DNA of 64,000 bases from RGIG3178 sp942492795 (GTDB lineage: Bacteria > Bacillota > Clostridia > Christensenellales > QAND01): assembly GCA_942492795.1 (NCBI GenBank), contig OW818639.1, forward strand, positions 62,001-126,000, read 5' to 3'. Each line of letters opens with the position of its first letter. Position 1 is the first letter of the stretch. Shown here piece by piece: positions 36,420 through 43,936 of the stretch. The notes below the pieces were generated by a model. It was given only the letters and a program-made list of their open reading frames with translations. It did not search any database and had not been told where the DNA came from. The translations under genes and the position numbers were made by a program.

Positions 36420-37736
36420 TTGCAAGATATGAAAATCCCAAAGCGCATTTCAACGGCGCTTGTCAACTCGCTGACGTCCGGCGTTGTGCCGCGCGTAGGC
36501 TTGGGCTATATCACCGTCGGCCGCAAGGCCGAAATCGAAGCTTTGCTTCGCGATCTGGACAACACGGCCGAAGGCGGTGCCGCGTTTCGGCTGATCACCG
36601 GCCGCTACGGCAGCGGAAAGAGCTTTATGCTCCAGACCATCCGCAATTACGCGATGGACCGGCAGTTCGTCGTGTCGGACGCGGATCTGTCGCCCGAACG
36701 GCGGCTGGTCGGGACAAGCGGGCAGGGGCTTGCGACCTACCGGGAACTGATGACGCGCCTCGCGGTACGCACCAGTCCGGACGGCGGCGCGCTTGAAGTC
36801 ATCCTTCAAAAGTGGATCACTTCCCTTTCACAGCAGACGATGCAGGAAGCGGGTTGCATCGATGAAGAAGCGCTGGTGCAATCTGTTGAAGATCGCATGC
36901 TTCAAGCGGTAGGCTCCTTGGAGCATATGGTGCACGGGTTTGATTTCTCCGCCGTTCTTACGGCATACTGGCGCGGATACAAACTCGGCGACGACGAAAA
37001 GAAACAGGCGGCGCTGAAATGGCTGCGCGGCGAGTTCCCGACCAAGACAGAAGCGCGTGCGGCGCTAGGCGTCGGCGTTATCATCGACGACAGCAGCTGG
37101 TACGACTACATGAAGCTGTGGGCGGAATTCGTGGCATCCATCGGTTACAGCGGGCTTGTTCTGTTCATCGACGAGGGCGTCAACCTCTACAAGATCACCA
37201 ATTCGGCATCGCGCCTTTCCAACTATGAAAAACTTCTGACGATGTTCAACGATACCATGCAGGGCAAAGCATCGCATCTTGCCATCTTCATGGGCGGCAC
37301 CCCGCAGTTTGTGGAGGATGAGCGGCGCGGCTTATACAGTTATGAGGCGCTGCGCTCGCGGCTGATGGAGGGGCGGTTTTCAAAGGACGGCTTGCGCAAC
37401 CTGACCTCGCCGACGCTTCGGCTTGAAATGCTTTCCCATGAAGAGATACTGCTTCTGTTGCAAAAGCTTCGCGCACTGCACGGCGCGCATTACGCATACG
37501 AGAGCAAGATCACCGACGAACAGCTTGTTGCGTTCATGCAAAGCGCCGTAGGAAGGATGGGGGCGGATACGCTGTTGACCCCGCGCGAAGTCATCCGGGA
37601 CTTTATGGACATGCAGGACATTTTGTACCAAAATCCGGATAAGACATTCGACCAGCTGATGGAAGGCCATACGGTAAAACCGGCCACTGCCGACCCCGAC
37701 GACGTCGGTGATTTCTTGACGGAGTTTACGCTATGA
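36420..37736 (+). CDS. DUF2791 (BrxD-like) P-loop ATPase
   Basis: 438 residues from a TTG start 7 bases after AGGAG; ATG 36429 is an alternative. Walker A is GRYGSGKSF (near residue 62), Walker B LVLFIDEGVN (near 245) and a sensor-like IFMGGTP follows. The N-terminus RISTALVNSLTSGVVPRVGLGYITVGR is highly typical of the DUF2791/BREX-associated BrxD ATPases, which load DNA for a partner helicase. The 4-base ATGA overlap with the next gene shows tight coupling to the Lhr-like helicase, the BrxHI equivalent. Confidence 0.85.
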   Translation: MQDMKIPKRISTALVNSLTSGVVPRVGLGYITVGRKAEIEALLRDLDNTAEGGAAFRLITGRYGSGKSFMLQTIRNYAMDRQFVVSDADLSPERRLVGTSGQGLATYRELMTRLAVRTSPDGGALEVILQKWITSLSQQTMQEAGCIDEEALVQSVEDRMLQAVGSLEHMVHGFDFSAVLTAYWRGYKLGDDEKKQAALKWLRGEFPTKTEARAALGVGVIIDDSSWYDYMKLWAEFVASIGYSGLVLFIDEGVNLYKITNSASRLSNYEKLLTMFNDTMQGKASHLAIFMGGTPQFVEDERRGLYSYEALRSRLMEGRFSKDGLRNLTSPTLRLEMLSHEEILLLLQKLRALHGAHYAYESKITDEQLVAFMQSAVGRMGADTLLTPREVIRDFMDMQDILYQNPDKTFDQLMEGHTVKPATADPDDVGDFLTEFTL

Positions 37737-39907
37737 GCAATCCCTTCTACCGCCTTGCCCCGTTTATACAGGAATACATTTACCGCAAAAACTGGACCGA
37801 ACTGCGCGACGTGCAGGTGGACGCCTGCGGTGTGCTATTGGATACCGACGATCATCTGCTGTTGGCGTCCGGCACCGCGAGCGGCAAGACCGAAGCGGCT
37901 TTCTTCCCTGTTTTGACGGCGCTTTGTGAAAATCCGAGTCGATCCGTCGGCGTATTGTACATCGGGCCGCTCAAGGCGCTGATCAACGACCAGTTTGAGC
38001 GGTTGAACGATCTGTTGCAGGATGCGAACATCCCCGTTTGGCACTGGCACGGCGATGTGCCGCAGAGCGAGAAAACCAAGTTGATGCGTAACCCGTCCGG
38101 GGTGTTGCAGATAACGCCCGAATCGCTCGAAGGCCTTTTGATGAACCGCCCCAACGCGATCCCGATGCTGTTTCGCGATCTTCGGTTTGTCATCGTCGAC
38201 GAGGTGCACGCGTTTATGGGGCAGGACAGGGGCGCACAGCTTCTGTGCCAGCTCTCGCGGATAGAGAACATGGCAAACTGCAACCCGAGGCGCATCGGGC
38301 TTTCCGCGACACTGTCCGATTACGACGCCGCGATGGCCTGGCTTGGTGCGGGCACGGAGCGCCATGTATCGATGGTAAGCTCTGCCGATACCCGAAAGCT
38401 GCGCCTTGCGGTTGAGCATTTCACCCTGCCCGACGCGCATAAGACCGAGGAAGCGGAGCAGCTGGCGCAGGCGAAAACGGCTTTGTATGATTTTATCTAC
38501 GATGCGACGCACACAAAAAAGGCGCTGATCTTTACGAACTCGCGCACCGACGCCGAAGAGGTAACACGGGAGATGCGCACCGTTGCCGCACGGCGCGGCG
38601 AGCGGGACGTGTATTATGTCCACCACGGCAGCATATCCGCGATGCTTCGCGAGGAGGCGGAAGCCGCTCTGCGAGAGGGCATAGGCCCAGCGGTCGCCGC
38701 CGCTACGCTGACGCTGGAACTTGGCATTGATCTTGGCAGCCTGGAGCGCGTGCTTCAGCTGGGCGCGCCGTACCGCTGTTCGAGTTTCGTTCAACGGCTG
38801 GGAAGGTCGGGCAGAAGGGGCAACCCCGCGGAAATGCTGTTTGTCTGCCCCGAACAGGAGGACGAAAACGCGCCGCTTCCCTCCCGCATCCCGTGGACGC
38901 TGCTGCGCGCGATAGCGGTTATCGAGCTGTATACGAAGGAGCATTGGATTGAGGCGCTGACGCTTAGGGATCAGCCGATGGGCCTTTTGTATCATCAGAC
39001 CATGAGCAATTTAAAATCGATGGGCGAAGCGACACCTATACTTCTTGCCAAAACGGTGCTATCGCTCCCGGCGTTTTGCAAGATCGACCCCGAGGATTAC
39101 AAGACCTTTTTGCAGTATCTGCTGCAGACCGACCAGATTCAGCGCGTGGAGACGGGCGGATTGATCGTAGGGCTAACGGGTGAGAAGACCGTGAACAATT
39201 TCCGGTTTCTGGCCGTGTTTCAGGATGACGAAGAATACAAAGTTTATGCTGGCACAGAGGAGATCGGCAGCATCACCACCGTTCCGCCCGCGGGCTATTC
39301 GATGACGCTTGCCGGGCGAAGCTGGCGCGTGCTTGAAGTGGACGATAAGCACAAGGCGCTGTATGTCGAACCGATACGCGGCTATTCCGACACGCTGTGG
39401 CTGGGTGCGGGCGGCGACATGCACTCCAAAATCGTGCAAAAAATGCGCGCGGTGCTGCAAAGCGACGAAATTTACCCCTATCTGCGTCCCAACGCCGTGA
39501 GACGGTTGGAGCGCGCGCGCCGGCTGGCGCATGAAACGGGGTTGTTTGATAGCATGGTGGTCAGCGCGGGCGGCGACGCGATGTTCGTGTTCCCCTGGAT
39601 CGGGAGCCGTCAGTTCCGAACGCTGAGCCGCATATTGAAAATACTGTTGAAAGAGCCGCTGCATCTGCGTTCCATCCTGCCCACCGAGCCATACTATTTT
39701 ACGCTTGCGGGGCAATGCCTGCCCGAACAGCTTCAGCAGGCCATCGTTATAGCGCAACAGGAAATCACCGATCCACAGGTTTTGCTGGAACCGGACGAAG
39801 CCCCGTATCTGGGCAAATACGACGAGTTCGTACCGCCGGCATTATTGCGAAAAGCCTTTGTTGTGGACGGACTGGACGTATCGTTTGAACTTCCAATGCA
39901 AAAGTAG
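37733..39907 (+). CDS. Lhr-like superfamily II DEAD/DEAH-box helicase
   Basis: 724 residues. Motif I ASGTASGKTEA, motif Ia GPLKALINDQ, motif II VDEVHAF, motif III SATLSD, motif V ATLTLELGIDLG and motif VI QRLGRSGRRG form a complete SF2 helicase core (residues 15-375). The C-terminal half carries winged-helix and beta-rich segments as in the Lhr/BrxHI group. ATP-driven translocation on nucleic acid is expected. Third gene of the TerB-ATPase-helicase cluster, which lacks the methyltransferase and phosphatase genes of a full BREX system. Confidence 0.9.
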   Translation: MSNPFYRLAPFIQEYIYRKNWTELRDVQVDACGVLLDTDDHLLLASGTASGKTEAAFFPVLTALCENPSRSVGVLYIGPLKALINDQFERLNDLLQDANIPVWHWHGDVPQSEKTKLMRNPSGVLQITPESLEGLLMNRPNAIPMLFRDLRFVIVDEVHAFMGQDRGAQLLCQLSRIENMANCNPRRIGLSATLSDYDAAMAWLGAGTERHVSMVSSADTRKLRLAVEHFTLPDAHKTEEAEQLAQAKTALYDFIYDATHTKKALIFTNSRTDAEEVTREMRTVAARRGERDVYYVHHGSISAMLREEAEAALREGIGPAVAAATLTLELGIDLGSLERVLQLGAPYRCSSFVQRLGRSGRRGNPAEMLFVCPEQEDENAPLPSRIPWTLLRAIAVIELYTKEHWIEALTLRDQPMGLLYHQTMSNLKSMGEATPILLAKTVLSLPAFCKIDPEDYKTFLQYLLQTDQIQRVETGGLIVGLTGEKTVNNFRFLAVFQDDEEYKVYAGTEEIGSITTVPPAGYSMTLAGRSWRVLEVDDKHKALYVEPIRGYSDTLWLGAGGDMHSKIVQKMRAVLQSDEIYPYLRPNAVRRLERARRLAHETGLFDSMVVSAGGDAMFVFPWIGSRQFRTLSRILKILLKEPLHLRSILPTEPYYFTLAGQCLPEQLQQAIVIAQQEITDPQVLLEPDEAPYLGKYDEFVPPALLRKAFVVDGLDVSFELPMQK

Positions 39908-40047
39908 TTTTCCTATTCATACCCGCTGCTACCCGAATAAGGATGTGGCGGGTTTTGCATATCCGTTTGATTGCCCGCGGATTGCTTTGTATGATACAAT
40001 CAATGCATTGTTTCTTTGGATTAACCGAATGTTTAAGGAGAGATACC

Positions 40048-41709
40048 ATGATCGGCGAGCGCGTGGACGACACTTCGTATGCATACTATGTGGGGCTAAT
40101 GAACGCCTGCGGATACCGGGAAGCGGATCTGCGCAAACCTTTGATCGGCATCGTGAATTCCTATACCGACGTCAACCCGGGGCATAAGCCGTTTCGGGAA
40201 CTTGCCCAATACGTCCGCGAAGGCGTTTGGGCGGCTGGCGGCACGCCGGGCGAATTTTCCGTTCCCGCCCCGTGCGACGGCATGGCGCAGGGCGAAGGCA
40301 TGCACGCCGTTTTGCCTCAGCGCGACCTGATCGCGGGCTCGATAGAGGCGATGGTACTGGCACAGGATTTTGACGGCCTTGTCTTTCTGTGCTCGTGCGA
40401 CAAGATCATTCCCGGCATGCTGATGGCTGCGGCGGCGCTGAACAAGCCCTGTTTGTTTTTAACGGCGGGCGGCATGGTGCCGTTTGAGGACGGCGAGCAG
40501 ACCTATGTGACGCCCGATTTGAAGGAGTCCATCGGCGCGCACCAGATAGGCAAGATAGACGATCAGACCTTTGCGATGTATAAGGAAAATATCTGTTTTT
40601 CATGCGGCACCTGTTCGATGTACGGCACCGCGAACACCATGGGCGTGTTTGCCGAAGCCATCGGCATCTGCCCGTTTGATTCCACAACCATGCTGTTTTC
40701 CAGTGCCGCCAAAGTACGTCAGGCGCGCGACGTGGGTGAACGCGTCGTGGCATTGACGAAATCGGGCATCCGCTTTTCCGATGTTGTGACGGAAAACGCC
40801 CTTGTAAACGGCCTTCGTCATGTGTCCGCCACAGGCGGATCCACCAACGCGCAGTTGCATGTCTGCGCGCTGGCAACGGTGATGGGCATCGATCTGAGTC
40901 TGAAAAAGTTTGACGAGCTTCAAAAGGACATCCCCGTCATCGCGACGTTCAAGCCGTCCAGCAAATACAACATCTACGATTACCACAAGGCGGGCGGTGT
41001 CGGCGCATCGCTTTTGAGCATCAAGCGCTATCTGCATTTGGACGAAAAGCTTGCGATGGGTGGGACGCTGGGCGAATATTTGGATGGGTTTCATAAAAAG
41101 GTCAACCACGCCGTCATCCGCACGGAGGATGACCCGCTGTTTTCAGACGGCTGTTTCGCGGTGCTGTACGGCAACATAGCGCCCAAGGGATGCGTCGTAA
41201 AAAAAAGCGGCGTCGACCCGAAAATGTTCTATCACAAAGGCCCTGCGGTCGTGTTCGATTCCGAAGAGGATCTGAGGGATTACATGATCAACAAGACCGT
41301 TCTGCCCGGCTGTGTGCTGGTCATCCGCTATGAAGGTCCAAAGGGCGGCCCCGGCATGCGGGAACTTTCGATACCGGCGGCGATGCTCGTCGGGATGGGG
41401 TTGCACACGTCGGTTGCGATGATCACAGACGGGCGATTCTCGGGCGCATCCAGAGGCCCGTGCGTCGGGCATATCGTGCCGGAAGCATGGGAAGGCGGCC
41501 CGATTGCCGCCATCTGCGACGGGGATATCATCACCATAGACCTGAACAACAATTCGATCAACGTCGATTTGACAGAGGAACAGATACAGCTACGCCTGAA
41601 AACAGCTCAAAAGCCGGATCATCCCGCTAAAGGCGTTTTGGCGGCTTATCGAAAGACTGTATCGGGAGCGGATTTAGGCGCGGTTTGGCTGTACGGGCAG
41701 GAAGAATAA
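40048..41709 (+). CDS. ilvD: IlvD/Edd-family dehydratase
   Basis: 553 residues; ATG behind AAGGAGAG, with a longer upstream frame rejected. Conserved IlvD/Edd elements: GIVNSYTDVNPGH, FLCSCDKIIPGMLMA, CFSCGTCSMYGTANTM with the Fe-S cluster cysteines, ATGGSTNA, and DGRFSGASRGPCVGHI near the C-terminus. The family removes water from 2,3-dihydroxy acids: dihydroxy-isovalerate in valine/isoleucine synthesis, or sugar acids such as gluconate or xylonate. No other ilv gene is adjacent and the N-terminus is not the standard IlvD form, so a sugar-acid substrate is also possible. The symbol is a family label. Iron-sulfur dependent, so oxygen-sensitive. Confidence 0.8.
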   Translation: MIGERVDDTSYAYYVGLMNACGYREADLRKPLIGIVNSYTDVNPGHKPFRELAQYVREGVWAAGGTPGEFSVPAPCDGMAQGEGMHAVLPQRDLIAGSIEAMVLAQDFDGLVFLCSCDKIIPGMLMAAAALNKPCLFLTAGGMVPFEDGEQTYVTPDLKESIGAHQIGKIDDQTFAMYKENICFSCGTCSMYGTANTMGVFAEAIGICPFDSTTMLFSSAAKVRQARDVGERVVALTKSGIRFSDVVTENALVNGLRHVSATGGSTNAQLHVCALATVMGIDLSLKKFDELQKDIPVIATFKPSSKYNIYDYHKAGGVGASLLSIKRYLHLDEKLAMGGTLGEYLDGFHKKVNHAVIRTEDDPLFSDGCFAVLYGNIAPKGCVVKKSGVDPKMFYHKGPAVVFDSEEDLRDYMINKTVLPGCVLVIRYEGPKGGPGMRELSIPAAMLVGMGLHTSVAMITDGRFSGASRGPCVGHIVPEAWEGGPIAAICDGDIITIDLNNNSINVDLTEEQIQLRLKTAQKPDHPAKGVLAAYRKTVSGADLGAVWLYGQEE

Positions 41710-41739
41710 ACGCGTGAGAGCGTTATGGAGACGGTTACA

Positions 41740-41838
41740 ATGAAAGATTCAAAGAAGAATATGTTACGCGGCGTCATGCTTGTGTTGGCGTTGCTTATGT
41801 GCCTGACGTTCATTCTTCCCTATTTGCGGGGGATGTAG
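41740..41838 (+). CDS. Very small membrane protein
   Basis: 32 codons, ATG with GGAG nine bases upstream; an in-frame ATG at 41725 would make it 37. After a basic start (KDSKKNMLRG) comes one hydrophobic helix (VMLVLALLMCLTFILP) and a short YLRGM tail. It lies 30 bases after the dehydratase gene and could be cotranscribed. Positively charged N-terminus and single helix fit a small regulatory membrane protein; function unknown. Confidence 0.45.
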   Translation: MKDSKKNMLRGVMLVLALLMCLTFILPYLRGM

Positions 41839-43007
41839 GACTTAGAGGATGCGTTGTCATAGGCTATATGCCTGTCGTCAACGCTGCATCTAGCACGATA
41901 TGCTTATCTTGGTATCGATTCCTGTCGATACGTTTTTGTATAAGACATCCAAAATGTATGTTTGGATCATTGGCAAAGTATCTTTTGCGGCGGTTCTGCG
42001 CTGAATGGCCAATTTGGCGGATTCAGGTTTACACGCAGACAAGCGGGAAGCTAAAAATCGATTTTTTCGTTCTATTGATGCTTGTTAAACCAAAAGGGTT
42101 TCTTGCCTGTTTCTTCAGAGGCGCTGGATTTGCTGTAAACCTCCCATGCAAATGCGTTAACATCCTGTTTTAACTCTTGTAAGAAAGCACAGCAGCATGT
42201 ACATATCGAATTATATCGTTCTATGAATCTCGTTTAAAATAAGCGAACCATGCTGGCAATTGCCTGTAATAAGCCGTTCTTACGGAAAGAAGCCGATGAT
42301 ACCGTTGGATATGGCTTTGCCTTCCCGTATTGAAAGGAATAGTTAATCCCCGCATCCGTTTCCCCGTTGTTCGCACCATGCTTTTTCTTTGTACCGATGC
42401 GTTCGTCAATTTTTTATGTAACGGCAGAACACCGGTGCTGTTTTGGGGACAAAGCAGACAACTTGTACCCTGCCCTTGCCACTTTCTCATTTCGGGTTGC
42501 TCCCGATGACATTAACGTAAACCAAAGAACAAATGAGGTTTCCAGTCCATGTTGCGTTGTAATGCCAAATTTCGTGCGATCGCGCGGATGATGACGAATC
42601 ATAGCATAAATTATCTTATTGTGTAATAATTTGTTATATTATATATGATTATATTTTGTGATATGTTTATAACTGGATGGATCATCGTCAAAAGGCGCCA
42701 CTTATACCATAAAACCGCCATTTCATATAGAATAATATCGATATGTTTTTGCTTTTACGATACTTTCTCTTTTCTCTTGCCGCTTTGCGGCTAAAATCCA
42801 TCCTTCGGACGATGAAAAGTGTGTTATTGCATTTATTGTTTTCGATATGATTCTCTGATTGCATACCATCCTTTTTATTTCGGCGCTTTTCCCGGAAATA
42901 GCGTTTCTCTCCACAATGCAAATTTTGTTGCTTTATCCCGAACCTGTTGTATGGTATGGTTATCGCAGATACATTGTTTTTGTGACTTTCAGCAGGAGTG
43001 TTTAACC
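41839..43007. other. 1.2-kb AT-richer region without a recognised gene
   Basis: Open frames on both strands (for example 41799-42173 plus, 42221-42490 and 42414-42602 minus) lack ribosome sites and resemble no family. There are local stems such as TCATttCGGG/CCCGATGA near 42487-42509. The left half may be a decayed gene and the middle a structured RNA; neither can be shown by eye. Confidence 0.4.
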
Positions 43008-43667
43008 ATGGATTTTAACACCATTATTTTTGACCTTGACGGCACCGTCATCGATTCCTCCGTTGGCATCACCAGTTCTGTCGCATATGCCCTGCGGCAT
43101 TACGGCATTGAAGCGGACAGAGATATGCTGCTTCGTTTCATCGGTCCTCCGCTGGTCCAGTCCTTTGAGAAGATATACGGATTTTCCAACGAGCAGGCAA
43201 TGCAGGCACAGCGCATCTATCAGGAATACTACGCGCAACAGGGCATTTGGGATTGCCATCTCTATGAAGGCATGGAGCAACTGCTGACAGCGCTGCAATC
43301 AAAGGGAAAGAATATGCTGTTGGCAACCTCCAAACCCGAGATATATACGCTGCGCATCATGGATTATTTGAACATCCGCCGGTTTTTCCACTGCGTGACG
43401 GGAAGCGATCTTGAAGGTTTTCACGCCGATAAGGCAGGCATCATTGCCAAAGTTCTTGAAAACTGCCGCATCACGGACCTTTCCAAGGTTCTTATGATCG
43501 GAGACCGGGAGTTCGATATCCTTGCCGCTAAAAAGATTGGCATCCGTTCCTTGGGTGTTCTTTACGGTTTCGGAAGCAAGGATGAGCTTGAAAAAGCGGG
43601 CGCGGATTATATCGTGCGGACGGTTGAAGAGATTGAACAAATAGCAAATGGCTCTGCTGGTGTATGA
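43008..43667 (+). CDS. HAD-superfamily phosphatase (phosphoglycolate phosphatase-like)
   Basis: 219 residues; ATG behind CAGGAG. HAD motif I FDLDGTVID with both catalytic Asp, motif II LLATSKPE, motif III Lys in ADKAGII and motif IV IGDREFDILAAKKIG. The helical cap insertion between motifs I and II (residues 20-85) is of the PGP/Gph C1 type, as in YsaA/PpaX-like enzymes. Probably hydrolyses a small phosphate ester such as phosphoglycolate or pyrophosphate. Monocistronic. Confidence 0.9.
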   Translation: MDFNTIIFDLDGTVIDSSVGITSSVAYALRHYGIEADRDMLLRFIGPPLVQSFEKIYGFSNEQAMQAQRIYQEYYAQQGIWDCHLYEGMEQLLTALQSKGKNMLLATSKPEIYTLRIMDYLNIRRFFHCVTGSDLEGFHADKAGIIAKVLENCRITDLSKVLMIGDREFDILAAKKIGIRSLGVLYGFGSKDELEKAGADYIVRTVEEIEQIANGSAGV

Positions 43668-43936
43668 CATTGTGTGTAAATCCTGCACCGCACGGCGCTA
43701 TGCAGACGGATAAATTTGTTCCCCTATACTTTTATCCCAAATCGCCCGAGAACGGCTTTATCCGTTCTTTTTCAATTTATTTGACCCAATTCGGGGTTTA
43801 TGAAAAGGGGAACGCGATGTAATTATTTTATGAACACCGCCGTTTTGATTTGCATTATTATTTTATCGTACTATTATAGAATCAATGGCATTACTATATA
43901 GAAACATCGGTTGTTTCAGATTCGGGGTGTTGCAGG

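Noticed and set aside
34352..39907. A complete BREX system
   Set aside because: Only the BrxD-like ATPase and the BrxHI-like helicase are present; PglX, PglZ, BrxA, BrxB and BrxC genes are absent.
40048..41709. Link between the IlvD-type gene and the branched-chain amino acid transporter as one pathway unit
   Set aside because: They are 20 kb apart with many unrelated genes between, and the dehydratase may act on sugar acids.
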